A stretch of 64,000 nucleotides of DNA, taken from assembly GCF_024105735.1 (NCBI RefSeq), contig NZ_JAAAML010000001.1, positions 372,001 through 436,000 on the forward strand, written 5' to 3'. The position numbers were made by a program, and so were the translations under genes. The notes under the pieces were generated by a model. It ran no database searches and was not told the origin of the DNA. It saw only the letters and a program-made list of their open reading frames with translations. The first letter of the stretch is position 1. Each line of letters begins with the position of its first letter. Source of the DNA: Parahoeflea alexandrii. Its GTDB lineage: Bacteria > Pseudomonadota > Alphaproteobacteria > Rhizobiales > Rhizobiaceae. This document shows, piece after piece, positions 46,074 to 54,926 of the stretch.

Positions 46074-47804
46074 ATGGCGGATTTTGTAGCAGTCATCCGG
46101 AAGGCGGTCGATAGCCTGCCCAGCAATACGCCGGAGAACCGGGCCAAGGTCTATGACAAGGCGCGGGCCGCCATCCGCCGCCAGCTGGAAGCGATCAACC
46201 CGCCGCCATCGGACGAGGTGATCGCCCGCCAGCTCGACAAGCTCGGTGCGGCCATCGACGAGGTCGAAAGCGAGCACGCCGAGGCGCTGCCGGCCGACGA
46301 GAACGAAGCCGACGCGCTGATGGCCGAGCTTGAATCGATGGTGGAGAAAAGCCCCGTCGTCACCGAGCCCGAACCCAAGCCAGCACCTGCGCCCAAGCCC
46401 GAACCGAAGCCGGCGCCGCAGCCGGTCGCGCCACCGCCACCGCCGGTCGCGCCGGAGCCGGCACCGGAACCGGAGCCCGTCGCGCCACCGGTGCACGAGC
46501 CCGAAGACGAGATCTATCCCGACCGGGCGGAGCCTTCGCGGTCCTATGAGGATGCGCCGGCCTATGATCCGCTGAACGAGCCCTATCCGGAGCTTGAGCC
46601 CGGCCCGCAGCCGGAACCGGAGCCGGTCTACCCGCGCGAGCCAGCCTATACGCCCGAGCCAGCCTATGTGCCCGCGCCGGAACCTGCCCGCCGCCCGGCG
46701 GACCTGGTCGACGAGGCGCATGACGAGGTGTTCGGACTCGATGATTCCCCGCGGCGCGACGCGCCTGCCTCGGCCGGACGCGCGAGCGGCAAGTCCGGCA
46801 GGGGGGGCAGCCTGCTGGCGATCCTTCTCATCGTGATCTTCGCAGCCGCGGTTGCCGCCGGCGGCTTCCTCTACAAGGACACGGTTCTGGCGCTGTTCGG
46901 CTCGACCACGGCGGAGACGCCGGTTGCCAGCGAGGATGCCGAGCCTGCTGCCGAGGAAACCGCGGCCGAGACTCCCGCACCGGCGCAGGAGACGGCGCCG
47001 GTCGAAACCGCGCTGACCGAAGAGGCGGTTCCCGCGGAGGACGGCAAGTTCACCCAGCGGCTCAACCCGGACGGTAGCGAAACCGATGCCGGTCCCGCGC
47101 CCGGCCCGGCCGGCAGCGATGCCGTCGAGGGCCGCTCGGTGGCCGAGCTGACCGATCCGGCGCCTGCAGATGAAGGCGTTGCCGAGGCCGCCACCGCCGA
47201 TGCGGCCGTGGCACCGGAAGACGCCACCGCGCCCGATGCCCAGCCGCTCGGCGTTCAGCAGAAGATGATCCTTTACGAGGAGCGTCTCGGCCAGCAGCAG
47301 CTCGAGGTCAAGCCGGGCACCGTGGTCTGGACCCTGGTCAGCGAGCCGTCGGGCGACGGGCCTGACGAGCAGGTGATCCGCGGCGAGATCAACAATCCGG
47401 AAAAGGGGCTTTCCGCGCTCTTGACGATCAAGCGCAACACCGATCCGTCGCTGCCCGCCAGCCACCTGGTCGAGATCGTCTTTGCCCTGCCGGCGGAGTT
47501 CGACGGCGGCTCGATCGACCAGCTGCAGCGCATCGCGCTGAAACAGACCGAGGCCGACCAGGGCACCCCGCTGATCGCGGTGCCGGCCAAGATCACCCAA
47601 GATTTCTACATGGTGGCGCTCAACGATCTCGAGGAAGCCCGGAGCACCAATGTGGAGCTCTTGCGCGACCGCAGCTGGATCGACATCCCGGTGGTCTACG
47701 CCAATGGCCGCCAGGCGCTGATCACGCTGGAAAAGGGCACTTCGGGCACCGAGGTGTTCAACCAAGCGCTCGACGCCTGGGCGCGCGCCGAACCGCAGAA
47801 CTGA
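46074..47804 (+). CDS. Pro/Glu-rich single-span membrane protein of unknown function
   Basis: A 576-residue protein found in rhizobia but without known function. The N-terminal 85 residues are helical (FVAVIRKAVDSLPSNTPENR, IRRQLEAINPPPSDEVIARQ). A low-complexity Pro/Glu/Ala stretch covers about 95-215, one membrane helix lies at about 245-266 (LLAILLIVIFAAAVAAGGFL), and an Ala/Glu/Thr-rich linker leads to a folded C-terminal domain at about 395-576 (VQQKMILYEERLGQQQLEVK, VVWTLVSEPSGDGPDEQVIR). The topology suggests a cytosolic N-terminus and periplasmic C-terminus. It follows purA on the same strand; no operon function is evident. Confidence 0.8.
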   Translation: MADFVAVIRKAVDSLPSNTPENRAKVYDKARAAIRRQLEAINPPPSDEVIARQLDKLGAAIDEVESEHAEALPADENEADALMAELESMVEKSPVVTEPEPKPAPAPKPEPKPAPQPVAPPPPPVAPEPAPEPEPVAPPVHEPEDEIYPDRAEPSRSYEDAPAYDPLNEPYPELEPGPQPEPEPVYPREPAYTPEPAYVPAPEPARRPADLVDEAHDEVFGLDDSPRRDAPASAGRASGKSGRGGSLLAILLIVIFAAAVAAGGFLYKDTVLALFGSTTAETPVASEDAEPAAEETAAETPAPAQETAPVETALTEEAVPAEDGKFTQRLNPDGSETDAGPAPGPAGSDAVEGRSVAELTDPAPADEGVAEAATADAAVAPEDATAPDAQPLGVQQKMILYEERLGQQQLEVKPGTVVWTLVSEPSGDGPDEQVIRGEINNPEKGLSALLTIKRNTDPSLPASHLVEIVFALPAEFDGGSIDQLQRIALKQTEADQGTPLIAVPAKITQDFYMVALNDLEEARSTNVELLRDRSWIDIPVVYANGRQALITLEKGTSGTEVFNQALDAWARAEPQN

Positions 47805-47873
47805 GCGCGTAAGGCTTCTCAGCTGCCTCCCATTTCCCCCTCTTCAGGGACGAAGGATGGTCGGGTGCAGCCT

Positions 47874-47910
47874 CCGGCCAATCGCCCCCGCAAGGGGGGC
47901 GATTGGCCGG
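47874..47910. repeat. 16-bp perfect hairpin between convergent genes
   Basis: CCGGCCAATCGCCCCC (47874-47889) and its exact complement (47895-47910) flank a 5-base loop. It lies between the convergent genes at 46074 and 47933. There is no T-run, so it may be a bidirectional mRNA end or a dispersed palindrome. Confidence 0.6.
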
Positions 47911-47932
47911 CGCTCCTGTCCAGCCTTGCCTC

Positions 47933-48994
47933 TCACTCACACGCCTTTGCTGCCTCAAGCGCTTGAGGCCGTTCCGACCTGTCGAGCGCGCCCAGCCGCT
48001 TCACCGCCGTGTAGAAGCGCGGGTAGTCGCCCCCGCACAGGTCGAACAGGCGCAGGAAGGCCGGCACCAGGTCGTTGTAGACCGAGGTGGCGGCGAGCTT
48101 GGCGTTGTTGATCGGCGCCTCGAACCAGGCATCATAGCCGTCATAACCGCCCCAGCGCGTGTCCCGCATCTGCCGGTGGCGCTGGCGCAGCCGCTCGATC
48201 GCGGCTTGCTTGCCTGCGCGTTTTTCGGAAGCGGTGCCCGGGCCGCCATAGACCGCGTGCAGCTCCTCGCGCGCTTGCGCGATCAGGGAAAGGAAATCGG
48301 CATTGCGCGCGCGGGCGGCCTCGTAGCGGCGCAAGCCCTCGCCATCGTCCGCCGCGCGCAGCCATCTGCGCACGCCGCTGGTTTCCACGGCCACGGCGAA
48401 GGCCTCGTTGAAGGCGCTGTCGTCCTTCACGTAGAGGCGCTGATGGGCGAGCTCGTGAAAGATCAGCGCCGCCAGGTAGGCGTCGTCATCGCGGAACATG
48501 GTGGAGAGCAGCGGGTCGGCGGTAAAGCCCAGCGTCGAATAGGCGGTGACGCCCGAGACATGCACATCAAGGCCGTCCTCGCGGAGCCCTGAGGCGGTCT
48601 TGCGCGCGGTGTCGAGCGAGAAGAAGGCCTGGTAGGGCACGCAGCCGAACACCGGAAAGCACTTGACCAGAGGCGCCAGCGCGAATTCGGGCGCAGCAAA
48701 CACCGCGATGGTGACATAGTCCCGGCCGAGATCGACATAGGAGCGGTAGCTCGCATTGTCGGGCAGATCGAGTTCGTCGCTGGCGAACTGCCTTATCGCG
48801 CTTGCCGTCTGCATCCGCCCGCGCAGGGCGCCAGGCGTCGCCGGATCGGCAATCAGCCGCGCCACATCCTTGCGCGCCGCCATGAGATTGAGATGCCCGT
48901 TGAGCGATTCTGCATAATAGCCGGGCCCGATACAGCCGGAGAGGACCAGGGCAAGGGCGGTCAGGAGCAGGGGGAGAAAGAGGCTGCGCTTCAC
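47933..48994 (-). CDS. lipoprotein zinc aminopeptidase-like protein (DUF2265)
   Basis: A 353-residue protein with a lipoprotein signal (LTALALVLSGC, lipidated Cys at about 21). It has the zinc protease motif FHELAHQRLYVKDD (HExxH near 180) followed by NEAFAVAVETSGVRRW, where the Glu would be the third ligand. This is the arrangement of PF10023 putative aminopeptidases, and KCFPVFGCVPYQAFFSLD and the ending AFLRLFDLCGGDYPRFY fit the family. It is probably anchored in the outer or inner membrane facing the periplasm. The substrate is unknown. Confidence 0.84.
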   Translation of the reverse strand: MKRSLFLPLLLTALALVLSGCIGPGYYAESLNGHLNLMAARKDVARLIADPATPGALRGRMQTASAIRQFASDELDLPDNASYRSYVDLGRDYVTIAVFAAPEFALAPLVKCFPVFGCVPYQAFFSLDTARKTASGLREDGLDVHVSGVTAYSTLGFTADPLLSTMFRDDDAYLAALIFHELAHQRLYVKDDSAFNEAFAVAVETSGVRRWLRAADDGEGLRRYEAARARNADFLSLIAQAREELHAVYGGPGTASEKRAGKQAAIERLRQRHRQMRDTRWGGYDGYDAWFEAPINNAKLAATSVYNDLVPAFLRLFDLCGGDYPRFYTAVKRLGALDRSERPQALEAAKACE

Positions 48995-49290
48995 GGTATG
49001 CCCGGCGGGTTGTTTTCATGCCCCGGCGCCGGTGGCGCGAGAGGCTGGCGATGACGGGTCATTGGTAAAGCGGCGGGCGGGTTTGGGCAAGTGGCCGGGC
49101 GGGCCTCGGTCAATTCAGGATGGTGCGGCGGGCCGCTGGCGCTTTGGGCGCTCAGCGGCCATTCAGCATTGTCACCCAAGGGAGGGATGCAGCCCGCCAT
49201 TGACGGTTTCGTTGCGGCGTCAAAGCCGGGCTGCGGGCGCGTTCAAGCCAAGCGGGCAACAAATGTATCGGCGCCATGTGCCTCCCGCTG

Positions 49291-49710
49291 TTACTGCGAT
49301 ACTCTTGCGCCGCCCTGGCTTTTCCTGATTGCCAGGATGAGGCAAACTCCAAAAAAGTAGTGTGACACGATCGCAGCGGTCACCGTCGTTTGCGCCAGGC
49401 CATTGTCAAAAATTCCCTGGTCTCGCATCACCAGCCACATGACCCAGTCCGCCGTCGCACTCGCCATCTGATAAAAAGCCAGGCCTTTCGCGACACCGAG
49501 ATGCGGGTCGTGCCGGAATATCCATGCAAAGTATCCCATGGTGCCGAGAGCAAGTCCCGTGATCTTTACAATCCAATGTCCGTCCGGGCTCAAGTTCCAG
49601 CCCGTCAGCACGGGGATGATGGACGGCGGCATCATTGCGGCGGCGAAATAGAAGAACTCCAGTATGGCAACCGCCAGGAACAGGAATTTCAAATCGGTCA
49701 GCTTTTGCAT
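49291..49710 (-). CDS. small four-helix membrane protein, function unknown
   Basis: A 139-residue protein with four hydrophobic helices (about 8-30, 49-68, 78-97 and 106-128). I do not recognise a named family. Recurring aromatic and polar positions (ADWVMWLVMRDQG, IVSHYFFGVCLILAI) suggest a small integral membrane protein rather than a chance frame, as does a plausible ATG. It is divergent from an AraC regulator gene with 184 bases between starts, so it may be its target. Confidence 0.65.
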   Translation of the reverse strand: MQKLTDLKFLFLAVAILEFFYFAAAMMPPSIIPVLTGWNLSPDGHWIVKITGLALGTMGYFAWIFRHDPHLGVAKGLAFYQMASATADWVMWLVMRDQGIFDNGLAQTTVTAAIVSHYFFGVCLILAIRKSQGGARVSQ

Positions 49711-49894
49711 GGCGGGCTCTCACGTGCGGGAAAAAGTAACGGGAAAGGCGAATACGATTGTTGTACAAGATCGCCATCACCGGGAGCATGCCTATTTATC
49801 CTGATGTTCTGCCCGATTCTCCATGCTTGAGGATTTCTGTAGAACCAGAGCAATTGCTCTCATATGATCAGACGGCGCTAAGGAACCCACTGCC

Positions 49895-50794
49895 ATGTCT
49901 CTGGATCACTTAATATCAGATACTTACCGTGCGCTTTCGGAACTTGATCCCGGATCGTCGATCAATCTGATCCAGGGGCTCAACCTTGCAATCGTGTGCG
50001 ATCAGGCATCCGACAGTGTGGATAGGCAGGTCTATGAACCCCTGTTTTGCCTTGTGCTGCAGGGCCGCAAGGAAATTGTCATCGGACCGAGACGCATCGA
50101 GATGCGGCCTGGCAGCGCCTTGATCGTCAGCCACGACGTCCCGGTGACGACCAGGGTCGTGGAGGGGACACAACAGCACCCTTACCTGGCTCTGGTGACG
50201 CGGCTCGATATTGCCGCGATCCAAAGTCTTTACGTGGAAGTCGCGCATGAGCTTGCGCCAGCCTCAACGACAAGCTGCATCGACGCTGGAGAGGCGGATG
50301 AAGCGCTGATTGAGGCGATGAAGCGATTGCTGGCCATTCGCAAGCTTTCGCTCGAAGCGAAGGTGTTGGGGCCCCTGATACATCGCGAGATCGTTTTTCG
50401 ACTGCTGCAGTCGCATCATGGCGGGATGCTCCGAGAGGTACTGCGTTTCGATGGCTACGCCGGGCGCATCGCCCACGCAGTCCGCCACATTCAGGACCAT
50501 TACCGCGAGCGTTTGGTTGTCAGTGAGCTTGCAGCATTATCAGCCATGAGCCTTTCGGCCTTCCATCAACAGTTCAAGACCGTGACGGGACATTCGCCGC
50601 TTCAATACCAGAAAATCCTTCGTATCCTCGAAGCGCGCCGATTGCTGGAGCGAGGAAACAAGACCGTGACCGACGTCGCTCTCGACGTCGGTTATCAGAG
50701 CGCGACGCAGTTCAGCCGCGAATTTTCGCGCGAGTTCGGTCATCCGCCGCGTCTGCGAAAGGCTGCGGAGCCAGCAAGCCTGAGTAAACACTAG
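49895..50794 (+). CDS. AraC-family transcriptional regulator
   Basis: A 299-residue regulator. The N-terminal domain (residues 20-170; YEPLFCLVLQGRKEIVIGPR, then SALIVSHDVPVTTRV) is of the AraC_N type seen in regulators like YqhC. The C-terminal pair of HTH motifs is at about 195-290 (LVVSELAALSAMSLSAFHQQ, TDVALDVGYQSATQFSREFS). It probably senses a small molecule and controls the divergent membrane protein gene; this is inference from position. Confidence 0.88.
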   Translation: MSLDHLISDTYRALSELDPGSSINLIQGLNLAIVCDQASDSVDRQVYEPLFCLVLQGRKEIVIGPRRIEMRPGSALIVSHDVPVTTRVVEGTQQHPYLALVTRLDIAAIQSLYVEVAHELAPASTTSCIDAGEADEALIEAMKRLLAIRKLSLEAKVLGPLIHREIVFRLLQSHHGGMLREVLRFDGYAGRIAHAVRHIQDHYRERLVVSELAALSAMSLSAFHQQFKTVTGHSPLQYQKILRILEARRLLERGNKTVTDVALDVGYQSATQFSREFSREFGHPPRLRKAAEPASLSKH

Positions 50795-50883
50795 AAAGGT
50801 GCGAGTTTGGCTCCGGACTTGTCCGCACCCATGCCGGTTTCCGGCACTTGGTTCCCGCCGGCAAGGTGTGGCATGTTGAAAAC

Positions 50884-51663
50884 ATGGAAGAATTGCACAG
50901 AACGATCAGGTTGCTCTACACCGGCCGAAGCCAGGGCGCGCGGCGGTTTCGCTACGGGCTCGTCGTCTTCGACGCGCTGACGATCGCCTATTTCATCGCA
51001 ACCGCTGCATTGCCAATGACGCCTATGATGATGGCGGTGAACGCCGGTCTCGGCGTGCTCATTCTCCTGGACCTCGCGGCCCGGTTCTGGATATCGGACA
51101 ACCGGCGGCGGGAGCTTGCGCGGATCTACACGCTTGCGGATCTCGTCGTGGTCGCGTCGCTGCTGCTCGGGCCGCTGCTTGCCGAGAATCTGGCTTTCCT
51201 GCGGGTGCTGCGCGGCTTGCGCCTGATCCACGCCTATCATCTGCTGCGAGACCTCAGGCGCGAGAGCCTGTTCTTTCGCCGTCACGAGGACGCGGTCCTC
51301 GCTGCGGTCAACCTGTTCGTCTTCATCTTCGTGATCACGTCGCTGGTTTTCGTTCTGGCTTTCGACGAGCAGGCCGGTGTCGCGGGCTATATCGATGCGC
51401 TCTATTTCACCGTGGCGACGCTGACGACAACGGGTTTCGGCGACATCACCATGACGACGCCGGGCGGCAAGCTGTTGTCGGTGTTCATCATGGTCGTGGG
51501 CGTGGCGCTTTTCGTGCAGCTGGCGCGTGCGATCTTCCAGCCGTCCAAGGTCAAGTATGATTGCCCGGAATGCGGCCTGAACCGGCACGAACCGGATGCG
51601 ATCCACTGCAAGCATTGCGGAGAGCCGCTGAAGATCGAGACGGAAGGCGAAACCGGGATGTGA
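50884..51663 (+). CDS. K+ channel-like protein with C-terminal zinc ribbon
   Basis: A 259-residue inner-membrane protein of the voltage-gated-type ion transporter fold. Helices occur at about 22-42, 47-68, 78-98 and 130-153. The pore loop holds ATLTTTGFGDITMTTPGG (selectivity filter TTGFGD near 180), then a last helix (LLSVFIMVVGVALFVQLARA). The S4-like helix carries spaced Arg (LRVLRGLRLIHAYHLLRDLR). The tail is a treble-clef-like zinc ribbon: CPECG and CKHCG, 15 residues apart. That cytosolic ribbon is unusual for a K+ channel. ATG at 50884 chosen over a TTG upstream. Confidence 0.82.
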   Translation: MEELHRTIRLLYTGRSQGARRFRYGLVVFDALTIAYFIATAALPMTPMMMAVNAGLGVLILLDLAARFWISDNRRRELARIYTLADLVVVASLLLGPLLAENLAFLRVLRGLRLIHAYHLLRDLRRESLFFRRHEDAVLAAVNLFVFIFVITSLVFVLAFDEQAGVAGYIDALYFTVATLTTTGFGDITMTTPGGKLLSVFIMVVGVALFVQLARAIFQPSKVKYDCPECGLNRHEPDAIHCKHCGEPLKIETEGETGM

Positions 51664-52489
51664 AGCCGGGATGTGAGGGGCCGGCATGCCCCGGTCCTGA
51701 GCGCCGCTGCATGGGATGTGACGGTCGGCTCTTTCCCCGCGATGGGCTATCAAGCCTATTGCAAGGACATCAGCTGTTCGCCCGTTGTCGCCTCTCGGCC
51801 CGAACGTTCCGGGTGAAACCGGAGATTTTTTCCACACCCTCCCGCCCCGTGCCACACTTGTCCTGCCTTCCGTCCTGAACGGATGGCCGGGGCCCACGGA
51901 GCCCGGGCCGGCGGGAGGCGGTGAGTTCCGGTTGGCGGGAGCCGTACCTGCGGGCCGGAAGCTTGCGAAGCTTTGCCCCGGCCAGCGCGGGCGCCTGTTC
52001 CATCGGGGTGGATGGACGCAAGGGCGTTTCGCGCGAATGGCCGGAACCGGTTGCCTTCTGGATTGGAGTGCAGCCGGCGGCGTCCGATCCGCATGGTTTT
52101 GAGGGCCGGCCGGGCCCCCGGGCCGATGCGGCGTCACCCCGGACGCTGGTCTGACACGTCCCTGCCGCGCCGGGTGGAGTTTTTCGGCGGCGCGGGTGGG
52201 AGAGGGCGGGTTTGGTCCCCGAAGGGCCGAACGTGACGAGACCGCCCAGGGCTTGCGTGATGCTTTGCTTGAAGGAGGGCCGGCCTCGCGCCCGGAAGGC
52301 GCGGGCATCCCTTGCCGGTGGGGCGCGGGTGAACGCGCCAAGCCACATTCTTCCAACCACCACGGGCCGTTGCCCGCGCCCCACGAGTCCGGACAAGTTC
52401 CGGAAACCGAGACTGCTCCCATGCCGCCGGCGAAGTTTTTCGCGCGCGGGATTTTGCCGTGGGATGGAGGGGCAGGGAAGGGCGCCAAC
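51664..52489. other. long GC-rich stretch without convincing gene
   Basis: There is no gene I can support here. Several long open frames exist on both strands, but their translations are low-complexity (Arg, Pro, Gly, Ser) without domain signal, no ribosome-binding site stands out, and open frames on both strands in GC-rich DNA are expected by chance. Small inverted repeats occur, such as GGGGC/GCCCC at 51677-51693. It may be an old repeat or degraded gene. Confidence 0.5.
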
Positions 52490-52668
52490 CCCCTCACCTG
52501 CAATTTATAGCACTTAGCTTGCGCTAAGATGCTGAAATTACTTCCTCTCCCACGAAGGGGAGAGGGAGGATCGCAGACAGCGCGTGTCCCTCTCCTCGCC
52601 CCTCGTGGGAGAGGATACAAAATCGCCGTCTTAGCGCAGATAAGTCGCAGATTTTGTTGGTGAGGGGG
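52490..52668. repeat. MITE-like palindromic intergenic element
   Basis: About 180 bases bounded by CCCCCTCACC and GGTGAGGGGG. The two arms, each about 80 bases, are imperfect inverted copies: the left has TTGCGCTAAGATG and CCTCTCCCACGAAGGGG, and the right, read in reverse, has CTGCGCTAAGACGG and CCTCTCCCACGAGGGG. No reading frame. This is the form of the short mosaic repeats known as RIME-type elements in rhizobia; the family assignment is not certain. It lies downstream of rpoH, away from coding DNA. Confidence 0.75.
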
Positions 52669-52700
52669 CAGTGGAAGGGACGACGACTCTGGAGCACACA

Positions 52701-52734
52701 CAAAAAACCCCGAAAGCGTCTCCGCGTCCGGGGT
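52701..52734 (-). terminator. intrinsic terminator of rpoH
   Basis: Read on the minus strand: ACCCCG, a GC-rich apical part, CGGGGT, then TTTTTG. It is 28 bases after the rpoH stop. Confidence 0.82.
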
Positions 52735-52761
52735 CTTGAATGTTTCGCCGTGCGGCGAGCC

Positions 52762-53664
52762 TCAGTCCTCGACGGTCACCAGCGCCTTTTCGCGGGCGGC
52801 GGCAGCCTTCTGGACGGCGTCCTGGACCTTCTCGAAAGCCCGGACCTCGATCTGACGGACGCGCTCGCGGGAAATGTCGAACTCGGTGGAGAGATCCTCC
52901 AGCGTGATCGGGTCGTCGCGCAGGCGGCGGGCCTCGAAGATGCGCTTTTCGCGCTCGTTGAGTACGCCGAGCGCGCTCTTGAGCATGGCGCGGCGGGTTT
53001 CGAGCTCATCCTGCTCGACCAGCATGTCTTCCTGGCTGTCGGATTCATCGACCAGCCAGTCCTGCCACTGGCCGGACTCGCCCTCGCTGGCGCGGATCGG
53101 CGAGTTGAGCGAGGCATCGCCGGAGAGGCGGCGGTTCATCGAGATGACCTCCTCCTCGCTGACGTTAAGCTTGGTCGCGATCTCGGCCACCTGGTCGGGC
53201 CTGAGGTCTCCGTCCTCGACGGCCTGGATGCGGCTCTTGACCTTGCGCAGGTTGAAGAACAGCCGCTTCTGGTTGGCGGTGGTGCCCATCTTGACGAGCG
53301 ACCAGGACCTGAGGATGTATTCCTGGATCGAGGCCTTGATCCACCACATGGCGTAGGTCGCCAGCCGGAAGCCGCGCTCCGGATCGAATTTCTTGACAGC
53401 CTGCATCAGCCCGACATTGCCCTCGGAGATCACTTCCCCGATCGGCAGGCCGTAGCCGCGATAGCCCATGGCGATCTTGGCGACCAGGCGCAGATGGCTG
53501 GTGACGAGCTTGTGGGCGGCCTTGGTGTCCTCGTGCTCGAGGAAACGCTTGGCCAGCATGTATTCTTCCTGCGGTTCCAGCATCGGGAACTTGCGGATTT
53601 CGGCAAGATAGCGATTGAGACCGTTTTCGCCGGCAGAGATCGACGGCAATTTGACTTGGGCCAT
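52762..53664 (-). CDS. rpoH: RNA polymerase heat-shock sigma factor RpoH (sigma-32)
   Basis: A 300-residue group 3/4-like sigma factor directing heat-shock genes. Region 1.2 and 2 are clear: LNRYLAEIRKFPMLEPQEEY, GLMQAVKKFDPERGFRLATY, then AMWWIKASIQEYIL. The RpoH box region reads TTANQKRLFFNLRKVKSRI (about 128-146). Region 4.2 ends with FDISRERVRQIEVRAFEKVQ. Length is normal. A strong terminator follows. FtsH, whose own promoter matches RpoH consensus, is expected to degrade this protein. Some rhizobia have two rpoH genes; which copy this is cannot be told. Confidence 0.95.
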   Translation of the reverse strand: MAQVKLPSISAGENGLNRYLAEIRKFPMLEPQEEYMLAKRFLEHEDTKAAHKLVTSHLRLVAKIAMGYRGYGLPIGEVISEGNVGLMQAVKKFDPERGFRLATYAMWWIKASIQEYILRSWSLVKMGTTANQKRLFFNLRKVKSRIQAVEDGDLRPDQVAEIATKLNVSEEEVISMNRRLSGDASLNSPIRASEGESGQWQDWLVDESDSQEDMLVEQDELETRRAMLKSALGVLNEREKRIFEARRLRDDPITLEDLSTEFDISRERVRQIEVRAFEKVQDAVQKAAAAREKALVTVED

Positions 53665-53753
53665 GACAGCACCCCCTTATCCCGATTTTCGGCTTCCTTG
53701 CGGCAAGCCTGCAGGTTCGGACCGAACATCGCACCCGAACTGCCCTGACATGG

Positions 53754-53782
53754 CATTTAATTGTGGCGAAAGCCGGGTTCAA
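53754..53782 (-). promoter_or_regulatory. candidate housekeeping promoter of rpoH
   Basis: On the minus strand, TTGAAC (53777-53782) and TAAATG (53754-53759) are 17 bases apart, about 90 bases before the rpoH start. Weak -10 agreement; read by eye. Confidence 0.35.
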
Positions 53783-53829
53783 GGTGCAACCGGCATCACG
53801 GTGATGTGATCCGCGGCGGGCGACCGCTC

Positions 53830-54897
53830 TCAGAGGCTTGCAAGGGTCGCGCGCAAGGCTTCCATGTCGGCGGGAAGCGGGGCCTCGAAACGCAGGGTTT
53901 CGCCGCTGGTCGGGTGTTCGAACACCAGCAGGAAGGCATGCAGCGCCTGGCGCGGGAAGGCGTTGACGACGTTGCGGACTTCCTCGGGCAGCCGGTTGGC
54001 CTTGGTGCGGAAGGCACCGCCATAGTCGAGGTCGCCGATCAGCGGATGGCCGATATGGGCCATGTGGACGCGGATCTGGTGGGTGCGGCCGGTCTCGAGC
54101 CGGCATTCCACCAGCGTCGCGGCGCAGGTGCCGTCGGGTTTTTCCTCGTAGCGCTCGCAGACCAGATAATGGGTGACCGCGTGGCGGACATCGTCGCCGT
54201 GGTCGGTGCGCACGGCGCGTCGGATGCGGTCCCGAGCGCGGCCGAGGCTGGCATTGATGGTGCCCTTCAGCCCCTGCGGCTTGCCCCAGACGATGGCCTG
54301 GTAGGCGCGTTCGAGCGGCCCCGTCAGCCCGTGGTCGGCGAACTGCTCGGCCAGGTGGCGGTGGGCGAGATCGTTCTTGGCCACCACCATCACCCCGGTG
54401 GTGTCGCGGTCGAGCCGGTGGACGATGCCGGGCCTGCGTACGCCGCCGATGCCTGAGAGGCTGTCGCCGCAATGATGGATCAGCGCATTGACCAGCGTTC
54501 CGGTCCAGTTGCCGGCGCCGGGATGGACCACCAGCCCCGCCTGCTTGTTGATGACGATGAGGTCGTCGTCCTCATAAAGGATTTCGAGCGGAATGTCCTC
54601 GCCGACGGGATCGGGATCTTCCGGTTCGGGCATCTCGAGTTCGACCCGGTCTCCGGGATGGATCTTGTGCTTGGCCTGCTTGGCAGTCACGCCGTTGACG
54701 GTCACAGCCCCCGCCTCGATCAGCGCCTTGATGCGGCTGCGCGACAGGTCCGGCTCGAGTTCGGCTGCGAGCCAGGCATCGAGCCGGCCCTCGGCATCTT
54801 CGCCGGCGACCAGGGTCTGGGCGCCCGGCTGGCCCTGATCGGCATCTTGGGCTTCCCTATCGCTGTCGGCTTCGGTAAACGGTGTCGCGTTCTTCAC
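53830..54897 (-). CDS. rluD: 23S rRNA pseudouridine synthase RluD family
   Basis: A 355-residue RluA/RluD-type pseudouridine synthase. An N-terminal S4 RNA-binding domain (about 30-85; LAAELEPDLSRSRIKALIEA, then GVTAKQAKHKIHPGD) precedes the catalytic domain. The active site is in VHRLDRDTTGVMVVAKND, with the nucleophilic Asp at about 163; ARLETGRTHQIRVHM-type residues (CRLETGRTHQIRVHMAHIGH) follow. Specificity for 23S U1911/1915/1917 is inferred from family. It is divergent from a small membrane protein gene, and upstream of rpoH in the common alphaproteobacterial order. Confidence 0.92.
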   Translation of the reverse strand: MKNATPFTEADSDREAQDADQGQPGAQTLVAGEDAEGRLDAWLAAELEPDLSRSRIKALIEAGAVTVNGVTAKQAKHKIHPGDRVELEMPEPEDPDPVGEDIPLEILYEDDDLIVINKQAGLVVHPGAGNWTGTLVNALIHHCGDSLSGIGGVRRPGIVHRLDRDTTGVMVVAKNDLAHRHLAEQFADHGLTGPLERAYQAIVWGKPQGLKGTINASLGRARDRIRRAVRTDHGDDVRHAVTHYLVCERYEEKPDGTCAATLVECRLETGRTHQIRVHMAHIGHPLIGDLDYGGAFRTKANRLPEEVRNVVNAFPRQALHAFLLVFEHPTSGETLRFEAPLPADMEALRATLASL

Positions 54898-54926
54898 TAT
54901 CAGGGTCCGCCCGGCAAGGAATGGAA

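Noticed and set aside
45678-47765. Minus-strand frame of about 695 codons opposite purA and the following gene
   Set aside because: Arg/Leu/Gly-rich shadow of the Pro/Glu repeats on the plus strand.
48995-49290. Gap of about 296 bases between the lipoprotein peptidase gene and the small membrane protein gene
   Set aside because: Open frames here lack any support and no hairpin or repeat stands out; treated as ordinary intergenic DNA.
50791-52701. Minus-strand frame of about 636 codons spanning the K+ channel gene and the gene-free stretch
   Set aside because: It runs antisense through a clear channel gene, its translation is low-complexity Pro/Arg/Ser, and GC-rich DNA gives such frames by chance.
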